A stretch of DNA of 64,000 nucleotides, from assembly GCF_003351145.1 (NCBI RefSeq), contig NZ_QQSV01000009.1:1-64000 (forward strand). Reading direction: 5' to 3'. Made by a program: the position numbers and the translations under genes. Every line of letters starts with the position of its first letter. Position 1 is the stretch's first letter. Below, piece by piece: positions 45,104 through 53,761 of this stretch. A model generated the notes under the pieces. The model did no database searches, was not told where the DNA came from, and was given only the letters and a program-made list of their open reading frames with translations. The DNA is from Meiothermus sp. QL-1 (GTDB taxonomy: Bacteria; Deinococcota; Deinococci; Deinococcales; Thermaceae).

Positions 45104-47743
45104 ATGTCCAAGACCCGCAAGCTCACCACCGTACAAGCGGCCCTTCGGGTGCTGGCCTACCTGGCCGAGCACCCCGAGGGGGTAGAAGCGGCGCGGCTGG
45201 CAGCTTTTTTGGGCAAGAGCCTTTCCACCGCCTACGCCCTTCTGGCCAGCCTGGTGGCTGAGGGGTTTGCTGAACGCGAGGGAAGCCTCTACCGGCTGTC
45301 CCGGACAGCCCTGGCCCGAACCCCACCCCCTTTGGTGGAGCCCGAGCGGCTTTCAGATGCGCTGGAGGAGCTCTATTTGTGCACGCGTGAGCGCACCTAC
45401 CTAGCCCTTCTGGACCGCGAGGGGCGGCTGCGCCTGGCTACCCGGGGCCGCCAGGGTCTGCCCAAGCTGGGGGTGGAGGAGGTGGTGGGGGAGGGGTTTC
45501 ACGCGCTTGCCCTGGGCAAGGCGGTGCTGGCCTTTTTGCCCCCCGAGGCCCAGGCCCCCCACCTGCAGAACCTCCGCGCCTACACCCACCTCACCCTCAC
45601 CGACCCCCTGACCCTGGAGGAGGAGCTCGCCAGGGTGCGGCGGATGGGCTTTGCGGTGGACCTCGAGGAGCACGCTCTGGGCCTTTCGAGCCTGGCCGCC
45701 CCCATCTTCGACCCCCAGGGGCAGGTGGTGGGGGCTTTGGGGGTGGTGGTGCCCTCCCGGCGTTTTCCCTACGCTTTTACCCGGCTGGCCCGGGCGGTGC
45801 AGGAGGTGGCCCGGGCGGCCTCGAGCCACCCTCTCCCCGAGCCCATCCGGGAGGAGCCGGAGGTAGCCCCCCCAGAGCCGGCTCCGGCCCTCCCCCTTCT
45901 CGCCGCCAAGGAGGAGACCGTGCCACCTCCAGAGAAGCTCAGGCGCCAGGCCAATTTGCAGGACTACCGGGCCGAGTACGGGCGGAGCCTGGAGGACCCC
46001 GAGGGCTTCTGGGCCTCGTGGGCCGGCCGGTTTTTCTGGTTCACCCCTTGGAAGGAGGTTTGCCGGCTCGAGTTTCCCCACCACCGCTGGTTTGTGGGCG
46101 GCGAGACCAACCTGGCCTACAACGCCCTGGACCGCCACGCCCAGGGGCCCAGGCGCAACCACCTGGCTCTCATCGCCCTTGCGGGCGACGGCGCCGTGCA
46201 CAAGCTCACCTACCGCGAGCTGCGCGACCTGAGCGCCCGGCTGGCAGGGGGGCTGCGGGCTTTGGGAATCGGGAAAGGCGACCGGGTGGCGGTCTATCTG
46301 CCGAGCGGGCTGGAGATGGCCCTGACCTTTTTAGCCTGCGCCCGCATCGGGGCGGTGCACGTGGCCGTTCCCGCCGGCCTGGGGGCCCAGGCCCTGCGCG
46401 AGCGCCTTCTGGATACCGGGGCCCGGCTTCTGGTGGCTGCCGACCGTATGTACCATGGGGGGCGCGTTCTACCCTTCGCAGCCCTGGTGGAGGAGGCGGT
46501 GGAGGGGCTGGACCTCGAGGTGCTCTGGTTTAGCCGGGGCAGCGAGCGGCGCCCTTTGGAGTTCTGGGAGCTTCTGGAGGCCCACCGCCCCACCACCCCG
46601 GCCCTCCCCGTGGACAGCGAGCACCCCCTGTTCATCCTCTACACCTCGGGCTCCACGGGCAAGCCCAAGGGGGTGGTGCACGTGCACGGGGGGTACATGG
46701 TGGGCATCACCTACCATCTGCGCACCCTCTTCGACCTCAAGGAGGGCGATGTAATGTGGGCCACCGCCGACCTCTCCTGGATTGTGGGCCACAGCTACGG
46801 CCTCTACGCCCCCCTGCTGGAGGGCCTGACCACGGTGATCCGGGCCGAGCGGCTTGACTACCCCGATCCGGGGAGCTTCTACGAGACCATAGAGGCCTGC
46901 GGGGTGAACGTCCTCCTCACCAGCCCCACCTGGTTGCGCGCCTTTCGCCGCCACGGGGAGGAGTGGGCCCGGGAGGCCGATTTGAGCGAGCTCCGGCTCG
47001 TGGGCAGCGTGGGAGAATACCTGGCCCCCGAGGTCTGGCACTGGGCCCGCGCCCACCTGGCCCATGTGGTGGACAACTGGTGGCAGACCGAGACCGGGGC
47101 CCCCTGCCTGGCCACCCCTCCTTGCATGCCGGCCAAGCCGGGCAAGGCCGGCCTGCCCCTGCCCGGGGTGAGGATGCGGGTGGTGGACGCCCAGGGCCGG
47201 GAGCTGCCCCCTGGGCAGAAGGGGCACCTGGTGATCTGCCAGCCCTTCCCCCACATGATGCGCACCTTCTGGAACAACGACGAGCGGTATGTGGAGGCCT
47301 GGAGCCGAATCCCCGGCTGCTACGCCACCGGCGATATGGCGGTGCAGGACGCCGAGGGCTACATTGCTCTTCTGGGCCGCTCCGATGATGTGATCAAGGC
47401 CGGCGAGCTGCGCATCGGCACCGCCGAGATCGAAGGGGCCATGCTCTCCCACCCCGCGGTGGCCGAGGCCGCGGCGGTTGGGGTGCCCGACCCAGAGCGG
47501 GGTGAGGTCATCAAGGTGTACGTGGTGCTCAAGACCCGGGAGGCCAGCCTCGAGGTGCGCGCCATTCTGGCCGACAAGCTCCAGGCCCACCTGCGGCGCC
47601 AGCTAGGCAACCTGGGCCTGCCCACCGTGGTGGAGATCATCGAGCGGCTGCCGCGCACCAAGAGCGGCAAGATCATGCGCCGTCTGCTAAAGGCCCAGGA
47701 GCTGGGCCTTGACCCAGGCGACCTCTCCACCCTGGAGTCCTGA
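45104..47743 (+). CDS. IclR-type regulator fused to an acetyl-CoA-synthetase-like domain
   Basis: The 879-aa protein is one open frame. Residues 1-70 form an IclR winged helix (VQAALRVLAYLAEHPEG, FLGKSLSTAYALLASLV); residues about 80-240 form an IclR effector domain (FHALALGKAVLAFLP, RVRRMGFAVDLEEHALG, SLAAPIFDPQGQVVGALGVVV). A Pro/Ala-rich linker (about 241-275) leads to a complete ACS-like domain (276-879): P-loop [11 protein letters not shown] (513-523), WIVGHSY, WWQTETG (659-665) and catalytic Lys856 in RTKSGKIM. The hinge motif is altered (KAGELR instead of NVSGHR, 765-770). No internal start exists at the junction. ATG 45104 is chosen as an IclR-like MSK start; ATG 45068 is an alternative; no Shine-Dalgarno is clear. 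It is divergent from acs. Confidence 0.92.
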   Translation: MSKTRKLTTVQAALRVLAYLAEHPEGVEAARLAAFLGKSLSTAYALLASLVAEGFAEREGSLYRLSRTALARTPPPLVEPERLSDALEELYLCTRERTYLALLDREGRLRLATRGRQGLPKLGVEEVVGEGFHALALGKAVLAFLPPEAQAPHLQNLRAYTHLTLTDPLTLEEELARVRRMGFAVDLEEHALGLSSLAAPIFDPQGQVVGALGVVVPSRRFPYAFTRLARAVQEVARAASSHPLPEPIREEPEVAPPEPAPALPLLAAKEETVPPPEKLRRQANLQDYRAEYGRSLEDPEGFWASWAGRFFWFTPWKEVCRLEFPHHRWFVGGETNLAYNALDRHAQGPRRNHLALIALAGDGAVHKLTYRELRDLSARLAGGLRALGIGKGDRVAVYLPSGLEMALTFLACARIGAVHVAVPAGLGAQALRERLLDTGARLLVAADRMYHGGRVLPFAALVEEAVEGLDLEVLWFSRGSERRPLEFWELLEAHRPTTPALPVDSEHPLFILYTSGSTGKPKGVVHVHGGYMVGITYHLRTLFDLKEGDVMWATADLSWIVGHSYGLYAPLLEGLTTVIRAERLDYPDPGSFYETIEACGVNVLLTSPTWLRAFRRHGEEWAREADLSELRLVGSVGEYLAPEVWHWARAHLAHVVDNWWQTETGAPCLATPPCMPAKPGKAGLPLPGVRMRVVDAQGRELPPGQKGHLVICQPFPHMMRTFWNNDERYVEAWSRIPGCYATGDMAVQDAEGYIALLGRSDDVIKAGELRIGTAEIEGAMLSHPAVAEAAAVGVPDPERGEVIKVYVVLKTREASLEVRAILADKLQAHLRRQLGNLGLPTVVEIIERLPRTKSGKIMRRLLKAQELGLDPGDLSTLES

Positions 47744-47752
47744 AGGAGGCTT

Positions 47753-49633
47753 ATGCAAATAGAGCAGCTCCTCAAGCACTCAACCGGCTACCAGGCCCCC
47801 GAGGCCTTGCGGCAGCAGGCCAACCTCTCCGATTTCCACGCCGAGTACGCCCGCAGTCTGCAGGACCCGGAGGGGTTTTGGGGGGAGGAGGGGCGGCGGT
47901 TTTACTGGTTTGAACCCTTCGGGCAGGTGCTGGAGTGGAGATTCCCCGACCACCGCTGGTTCTTGGGGGGCAAGACCAACATCACCTACAACGCCCTGGA
48001 CCGCCATGCCCAGGGGCCCAGGCGCAACCACCTGGCCCTCCTGTACCTGCGGGAGGACGGCCTCGAGCAAAAGCTCACCTACGGCGAGCTCCTGGAGCGG
48101 GTCTCCCGCTTCGCTACCGCCCTCAGGGCCCTGGGGGTGGGGCCGGGCGACCGGGTGGTGGTCTACATGCCCCTCACCCCGGAGGGAATCATCGCCATGC
48201 TGGCCTGCGCCCGGATCGGGGCCATCCACTCGGTGGTCTACGCGGGGCTGGGGGTCCAGGCCCTGCGCGAGCGCATCCTGGACGCGGGGGCCAAGCTGGT
48301 CATCGCCGGGGACGTGGGCTACCGGCGGGGGCGGGAGGTGGACCTGGCCTCCGTTGTGCTGGAGGCCACCCAGGGCCTGGAACTGCCCATCGTCTGGTTC
48401 AGCCGCAAGGAAGCCCCTCGGGGCCCCCTTTACAGCGACTTCAACACCCTGCTCTGGGCCCACAGACCCGAGACGCCAGCCCTGCCTGTAGACAGCGAGC
48501 ATCCCCTGTTCATCCTCTACACCTCGGGCTCCACGGGCAAGCCCAAGGGGGTGTTGCACGTGCACGGGGGGTACATGGTGGGCGTGGCCTACCACCTGCG
48601 CACCCTTTTCGATGTGAAGGAGAGCGATGTCTTCTGGGCTACCTCGGACATCGGCTGGATTGTGGGGCATAGCTACATCGTGTACGCTCCTCTGCTCCTG
48701 GGCATAACCAGCGTGCTGCGGGAAGGGGCCCCCGACCACCCCGATCCGGGTGCGCTCTGGCAGGCGGTGGAGCGCTACCGGGTCAACGTGATGTTCACCG
48801 CTCCCACCGCGGTGCGGATGTTCATGAAGTTCGGTCCCGAGTGGCCCGCCCGCGCAGACCTGTCCTCGCTGCGCCTCCTGGCCGTGGCGGGGGAGCCTTT
48901 GAACCCCGAGGCCTGGCGCTGGGCCCACGCCCATCTGATGGGGGAGGGCCGGCGGGGGTTCGTGGTGGACAACTGGTGGCAGACCGAGCTGGGGGGGCCC
49001 ACCCTGGGCAGCCCCCTTGCCCTCGAGGCCCGACCCGGCTTCGCGGGGGTGCCGCTCCCCGGGGTGGAAGCGGCGGTGGTGGACGCCCAGGGCCAGGAGC
49101 TGCCCCCGGGCCAGGGCGGCCTGCTGGTGCTGAGGCGGCCCTTTCCCCACATGATGCGCACCATCTGGGGCAACCACGACCGCTACACCCAGTACTGGAC
49201 GGAGGTCCCCGGCCAGGTGTATGTGGCGGGCGATGTGGCCGTCAGGGACCGGGACGGCTACTTTGCCGTGCTGGGCCGGGCCGATGATGTGCTCAACGTG
49301 GCCGGGCACCGCATCGGCACCGCCGATGTGGAAAGCGCCCTGGTCTCGCACCCCGCGGTGGCCGAGGCCGCGGCCGTTGGCCTGCCCGATGCCCTAAAAG
49401 GCGAGCGCATCAAGGCCTTTGTGGTCCTCCGGACGGGCTTTGCTCAAAGCCCCTCCCTGGCGGAGGAGATTGTGCAGCACGTGCGCCGGGAGCTGGGGCC
49501 GATTGCCGCACCGGCGGAGCTGGCTTTCCTGGACAAGCTGCCCAAGACCCGCAGCGGCAAGATTCTCCGCCGCCTTCTAAAGGCCAGGGAACTGGGGCGG
49601 GACCCAGGGGACCTGAGCACGCTGGAGGAGTAG
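47753..49633 (+). CDS. AMP-dependent acyl-CoA synthetase (ACS paralogue)
   Basis: The 626-aa ACS-family enzyme starts 9 nt after the fusion gene and is close to its ACS half (NALDRHAQGPRRNHLAL shared). P-loop [19 protein letters not shown], hinge RADDVLNVAGHRIGT and catalytic Lys in [11 protein letters not shown] are all intact, so it should form acyl-CoA. The acid pocket differs from acs: WIVGHSY (Thr to Val) and LLAVAGEP (GSVGEP in acs). This suggests an acid other than acetate, perhaps propionate or a larger acid (inference). Confidence 0.92.
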   Translation: MQIEQLLKHSTGYQAPEALRQQANLSDFHAEYARSLQDPEGFWGEEGRRFYWFEPFGQVLEWRFPDHRWFLGGKTNITYNALDRHAQGPRRNHLALLYLREDGLEQKLTYGELLERVSRFATALRALGVGPGDRVVVYMPLTPEGIIAMLACARIGAIHSVVYAGLGVQALRERILDAGAKLVIAGDVGYRRGREVDLASVVLEATQGLELPIVWFSRKEAPRGPLYSDFNTLLWAHRPETPALPVDSEHPLFILYTSGSTGKPKGVLHVHGGYMVGVAYHLRTLFDVKESDVFWATSDIGWIVGHSYIVYAPLLLGITSVLREGAPDHPDPGALWQAVERYRVNVMFTAPTAVRMFMKFGPEWPARADLSSLRLLAVAGEPLNPEAWRWAHAHLMGEGRRGFVVDNWWQTELGGPTLGSPLALEARPGFAGVPLPGVEAAVVDAQGQELPPGQGGLLVLRRPFPHMMRTIWGNHDRYTQYWTEVPGQVYVAGDVAVRDRDGYFAVLGRADDVLNVAGHRIGTADVESALVSHPAVAEAAAVGLPDALKGERIKAFVVLRTGFAQSPSLAEEIVQHVRRELGPIAAPAELAFLDKLPKTRSGKILRRLLKARELGRDPGDLSTLEE

Positions 49634-49635
49634 CC

Positions 49636-50451
49636 CTAGAAGGGCCGCCAGAGTTCGCTTCTGGGGTCAGCCAGGGCCTCCAGCACGTTGAAGTGGTGGG
49701 CGTTGGGCACCCGCCAGACCCCGGGGCAGACCTCCGGCCAGGCCTGCTGCAGGAGCCGGCTTTGCCGCTGGAACTCGCTGGACTCGAGCTCCCCCACCCC
49801 CAGCACCAAAGGAACCCTCAGGGTAGGCCGCTTGTGGATGGGGCTGAGGGCCCGGGCGCTCTCGCGCGTGAGGCGCAGGTCGGTGTTGAAGGAGACCTGC
49901 AGAAGGGGTTCCAGGTCAAAAAGGCCGCTGATGGCTATACCCCCCGCGAAGGCCGCCTCGGGCACGCCGTACTCGGCCCAGGGGGTGGCGAAGAGCTCGG
50001 CGGTGAGGTGGCCCCCTGCGGAGTGGCCGCTCAGGAGTATGGGCAGGCCGCTCAGGCCGTAGCGCGGGGCCGCGCGGTAGAGCCAGGCCACCGCCCGGCG
50101 GCACTCCTCGACGATCTGGCCGATGCTGACCGCGGGGCAGAGGTCGTAGTTCAGCACCGCCAGGCTGACCCCGGCCTCCACCAGGGGCGGGGCCAGCCAG
50201 GAGAAGTCGTCCTTGTCGAAGGCCCGCCAGTAGCCGCCGTGGATGAAGACCAAAAGATAGCGGCTTTGGGGGGCGGGGAAGAGGTCGAGGGTCTCCTTCG
50301 GGCCCGGTCCGTAGGCCAGGCTGGGATGGTGGGGCAGGGCCGCGCGGGCGGCCTTGGCCTCCTCGGCCCAGCGCCGGAAGTAGCCGGCCGCATCCGGCAC
50401 GGTGAGACGGGGGCTGTACTGCAGCTCGAGCCAGGAAGGGTTCTCCATCAC
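49636..50451 (-). CDS. Alpha/beta hydrolase, kynurenine-formamidase-like
   Basis: The 271-aa hydrolase has the oxyanion segment FIHGGYWRAFDK, nucleophile elbow GHSAGGHL and a C-terminal His in NAHHFNVLE, as in eukaryotic-type arylformamidases. N-formylkynurenine hydrolysis is favoured because kynureninase and anthranilate genes lie upstream on the same strand. ATG 50451 overlaps the livF stop by 4 nt, so it ends the transporter operon. Other esterases share the fold. Confidence 0.75.
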   Translation of the reverse strand: MMENPSWLELQYSPRLTVPDAAGYFRRWAEEAKAARAALPHHPSLAYGPGPKETLDLFPAPQSRYLLVFIHGGYWRAFDKDDFSWLAPPLVEAGVSLAVLNYDLCPAVSIGQIVEECRRAVAWLYRAAPRYGLSGLPILLSGHSAGGHLTAELFATPWAEYGVPEAAFAGGIAISGLFDLEPLLQVSFNTDLRLTRESARALSPIHKRPTLRVPLVLGVGELESSEFQRQSRLLQQAWPEVCPGVWRVPNAHHFNVLEALADPRSELWRPF

Positions 50452-51173
50452 CTCGGGGTCACCTCCACGCTCAGGTAGCGCCGCCAGAGTTCGGGCTGGG
50501 CCCTCAGGGCCGCTGAGCCTCCCTGCCAGACCACCCGGCCCCGCTCCAGGATGGTGTGCCAGTCGGCCAGGGCCAGGAGGCGCTCCAGATACTTGTCGAT
50601 CACCAGGATGGTCTGGCCGTTCTGCCTGAGCAGTTCCAGCACCCGCCAGATTTCCTCGCGCAGCAAAGGGGCCAGGCCCTCGGTGGCCTCGTCCAGAATC
50701 AGGAGCCTGGGGTTGGTCATGAGGGCCCGCCCAATCGCCAGCATCTGCTGCTCGCCCCCTGAGAGCTGGTGGCCCAGGTTGTTGCGCCGCTCTTTTAGCC
50801 TGGGGAAAAGCTCGTAGATGCGCTCGAGGTTCCAGGGGGCCGGGCTTTTGCTGCGGTTGGCGGCGAAGGCGATGAGATTTTCCTCCACCGTGAGGTTGGG
50901 GAAGACCTGCCGCCCTTCGGGCACCAGGGCCACGCCCAGGCGGGCGATCTGCTCCGGGGCCAGGCCTCTGAGGCTCTGGCCAGCGAAGCGGATGCTGCCC
51001 CGCCAGGCCGGGACCAGGCCCAGGATCGAGCGCACCGTGGTGGTTTTGCCCATGCCGTTGCGGCCCAAAAGGGTGGCCACCTGGCCCTCCTCCAGGCGCA
51101 GGCTTACCCCGAAGAGCACCTGGCTTGGGCCGTAGAAGGCCTCCAGGCCTTCAAGCTCCAAAAGCGCGCCCAT
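50448..51173 (-). CDS. livF: LIV-type ABC transporter ATPase, LivF type (second system)
   Basis: The 241-aa ATPase has Walker A GRNGMGKTT, signature LSGGEQQMLAIGRALM and Walker B LLILDEATEGLAP. The Asp-Glu-Ala variant of Walker B (DEAT) replaces the usual DEPT. It overlaps livG by 23 nt. Transport of kynurenine, anthranilate or a related aromatic compound is inferred from the operon. Confidence 0.9.
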   Translation of the reverse strand: MGALLELEGLEAFYGPSQVLFGVSLRLEEGQVATLLGRNGMGKTTTVRSILGLVPAWRGSIRFAGQSLRGLAPEQIARLGVALVPEGRQVFPNLTVEENLIAFAANRSKSPAPWNLERIYELFPRLKERRNNLGHQLSGGEQQMLAIGRALMTNPRLLILDEATEGLAPLLREEIWRVLELLRQNGQTILVIDKYLERLLALADWHTILERGRVVWQGGSAALRAQPELWRRYLSVEVTPR

Positions 51174-51921
51174 ACCCCTCCACCTCGTCGCCCAGGTAGG
51201 CCCTGTGCACCTCGGGGTTGGCCCGGATCTCCTCCGGGGTGCCGGTGGCGATTACCTGGCCATAGACCAGCACCGAGATGCGCTTTGCCAGCCGAAAGAC
51301 CGCCTGCATGTCGTGCTCCACCAGCAGAATGGTGAACTCCCGCGCCAAGCTTGCGATGAGCTCCACCATCCTCTCCGACTCCTCGAAGCCCATGCCCGCG
51401 GTGGGCTCGTCCAGTAGGAGGAGCTTGGGCCGGCTGGCCAGGGCCATGGCCACCTCGAGCGCCCGCTGCTCCCCATGGGAGAGTTTTCCCACCACCTCCT
51501 CAAACCGCTTCTCCAGGCCCACCCGCCGGGCTACCTCCAGGGCCTCCTCGGTGAGGGCCCGCTCCCGGCTTACCGGTTGGAAGAAGCGGAAGCTGCTCCC
51601 TGAGCGGGCCTGCACGGCCAGCTCGAGGTTGGTCCGCACCGTGTAGTTCCGAAACAGGTTGGTGATCTGGAAGGTGCGGGCCAGCCCCCGGTGGACCCGC
51701 TCGTGGGCGGGGGTGCGGGTGATCTCCTGCCCTTCGAAGAAAATCCGCCCCTGGCTGGGCCTGAGGGTGCCGCTGATCAGGTTGATCAGCGTGGTCTTGC
51801 CCGCCCCGTTGGGGCCGATCAGGGCGTGTACCTCGCCCGCCTCAACCCAGAGGCTGCACCCGTTCACCGCCAAAAGCCCGCCAAAGCGCTTGGTCAGGCC
51901 CTCTACCTCCAGCAGTCTCAC
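51151..51921 (-). CDS. livG: LIV-type ABC transporter ATPase, LivG type (second system)
   Basis: The 256-aa ATPase has Walker A GPNGAGKTTLINLISG, LSHGEQRALEVAMAL as signature (SHGEQ, typical of LivG) and LLLDEPTAGMGFEE. GTG 51921 is chosen because it overlaps the livM stop as GTGA and follows GGAGGG; an ATG 15 nt upstream is possible. Confidence 0.92.
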   Translation of the reverse strand: MRLLEVEGLTKRFGGLLAVNGCSLWVEAGEVHALIGPNGAGKTTLINLISGTLRPSQGRIFFEGQEITRTPAHERVHRGLARTFQITNLFRNYTVRTNLELAVQARSGSSFRFFQPVSRERALTEEALEVARRVGLEKRFEEVVGKLSHGEQRALEVAMALASRPKLLLLDEPTAGMGFEESERMVELIASLAREFTILLVEHDMQAVFRLAKRISVLVYGQVIATGTPEEIRANPEVHRAYLGDEVEGYGRAFGA

Positions 51922-52823
51922 CTTTCCCTCCGCCATAGCCCGGCCAGCCCTTTGGGGGCGAAGAACACGATAAGAAGGAGGATCAGCCCTACCCCAAGCT
52001 GCCAGTGGATGGTCAGGTCCTGCAGGACCTCCTCCACCAGAAGGAGCACCGCCGCCCCCAGCGCCCCGCCCCAGAACTGCCCCACCCCGCCCAGGATGAC
52101 CATCATCATCAGGTGGCCCGACTGCTGCCAGGACAGGAGGTGGGGCGAGGCGTACTGGGTGTGGTGGGCCATCAGCACCCCGGCCAGGCCGGCCATCGCC
52201 CCGGCCAGCACGAAGGCGGTGAGCTGGAACCGGTACACCGGGTAGCCCAGCGCCAGCGCGCGCGACTCGTTTTCCCGGATGGCCTGGAGCACCCGCCCGA
52301 AGCGCGAGTGCACCAGCCGGTGAAGCAGGTACAGCGCTCCTGCCAGCACCCCCAGGGTCAGGTAGTACAGCGCGGTGTCGGTGAGCTCAAACAGGCCAAA
52401 CTCGGGCCGCCGCGCCCTGAGGCCGTCCTCCCCCCCGTACTGCTTGAAGGAGACCACCAGGTAGTAGATCATCTGGGCGAAGGCCAGGGTGATCATGATG
52501 AAGTAGACCCCCCGCGTCCTGAGGCTGATGGCCCCGATAAAAAAGGCCAGCAGCGCGCTGAGGCCCACGGCCAGGGCCCAGATAAGCCAGCCCGAGGTCA
52601 CGCCCTCGCGCACCAAGATGGCCGCGGTGTAGGCCCCCAGACCAAAATAGGCCGCGTGGCCGAAGCTCACCATTCCCCCGTAGCCCAGGATCAGGTTCAG
52701 GCTGCTCGCGGCCAGGGCGAATATCATAATCTTGGTCAGCAGGCCCTGGTAGAACTCGAGGCCTGCCGCGCTGGCGATGGGCGGGAAGGCCAGCAGCAGA
52801 AGAAGGACGATTACCCCTCCCAC
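51918..52823 (-). CDS. livM: LIV-type ABC transporter permease, LivM type (second system)
   Basis: The 301-aa polytopic protein has SLNLILGYGGMVSFGHAAYFGLGAYTAA, the LivM signature region, and VILGGVGQFWGGALGAAVL before the last helices. GTG 52823 is chosen: AGGGGG lies a few bases upstream and it follows the livH stop by 8 nt. Unlike the phenylacetate system, this permease is not fused to its ATPase. Confidence 0.9.
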   Translation of the reverse strand: MGGVIVLLLLLAFPPIASAAGLEFYQGLLTKIMIFALAASSLNLILGYGGMVSFGHAAYFGLGAYTAAILVREGVTSGWLIWALAVGLSALLAFFIGAISLRTRGVYFIMITLAFAQMIYYLVVSFKQYGGEDGLRARRPEFGLFELTDTALYYLTLGVLAGALYLLHRLVHSRFGRVLQAIRENESRALALGYPVYRFQLTAFVLAGAMAGLAGVLMAHHTQYASPHLLSWQQSGHLMMMVILGGVGQFWGGALGAAVLLLVEEVLQDLTIHWQLGVGLILLLIVFFAPKGLAGLWRRER

Positions 52824-52831
52824 AAAGCCCC

Positions 52832-53752
52832 CTAGGTCCGCACCGGAAAGAGCCCTTGCGGCCGGAAGAAGAGCACCGCCGCCATGAGCAGGTAAATGAG
52901 AATGGAGGCCAGGGCCGGCCCCAGGTTGGAGGCCACCTCGGGCGGGGCCACCTGCGAGAGCAGAAGGGGCAGGAAGGCCCGCCCGGCGGTGTCCACCATC
53001 CCCACCAGCAGCGATCCCACCAGGGCCCCCTTGATTGAGCCGATTCCCCCAATCACAATCACCACGAAGGCCAGGATCAAAATGCTCTCGCCCATCCCAA
53101 TCTGCACCGCCAGAATGGGCCCCAAGAAGGCCCCCGCAATGGCGCAGAGCCCCGCTCCCACCCCGAACAGCAGGGTGAAGAGGGGCCGTATGGGCACCCC
53201 CATGACCTGGGCCATCTCGCGGTTCGAGGCCCCGGCCCGCAGCCACATCCCCACCCGCGTGCGGTTAACCAGCCAGAAAAGCAGGAGGGCCACCAGGAGC
53301 CCCACCCCGATCAGGGTAAGGCGGTAGGCCGAGTAGCTGAAGCCCGGTAGGAGCTCGACGGGGCCCGAGAGCCCCTCGGGCGCTGAGAGCAGCAGGGGCT
53401 GGGAGCCCCATATCATCCGCACCCCTTCGTTGATGATGAGGATGAGGGCGAAGGTGGCCAGCACCTGCGAGAGGTGGTCGCGCCGGTATAGCTGGCGGAG
53501 GACGGTGAGCTCGAGGAGCATCCCTACGAGGGCGGTGCCCAGCACCGCCAGCAGCACGGCCAGCCAGAAGTTGCCCAGCAGACCCACAAAGGTAGCGGTC
53601 AGGTAGGCCCCGATCATGTACAGCGAGCCGTGGGCCAGATTGATCATGTCCATGATGCCGAAGACCAGCGTAAGCCCTGCGGCCAGCAGGAAAAGCATCA
53701 GGCCAAACTGGAGGCCGTTTAGAAGCTGCTCGGCGAAAAGCGAGGGCGGCAT
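52832..53752 (-). CDS. livH: LIV-type ABC transporter permease, LivH type (second system)
   Basis: The 306-aa membrane protein starts with LLNGLQFGLMLFLLAAGLTLVFGIMDMINLAHGSLYMIG and ends with VIGGIGSIKGALVGSLLVG, standard for LivH. Length is normal. It lies between livK (9 nt upstream) and livM. Confidence 0.92.
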   Translation of the reverse strand: MPPSLFAEQLLNGLQFGLMLFLLAAGLTLVFGIMDMINLAHGSLYMIGAYLTATFVGLLGNFWLAVLLAVLGTALVGMLLELTVLRQLYRRDHLSQVLATFALILIINEGVRMIWGSQPLLLSAPEGLSGPVELLPGFSYSAYRLTLIGVGLLVALLLFWLVNRTRVGMWLRAGASNREMAQVMGVPIRPLFTLLFGVGAGLCAIAGAFLGPILAVQIGMGESILILAFVVIVIGGIGSIKGALVGSLLVGMVDTAGRAFLPLLLSQVAPPEVASNLGPALASILIYLLMAAVLFFRPQGLFPVRT

Positions 53753-53761
53753 GGGGGGTCC

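Noticed and set aside
47780-49351. 523-aa open frame opposite the third ACS gene
   Set aside because: Same shadow effect; protein composition is implausible and the plus strand encodes a complete enzyme.
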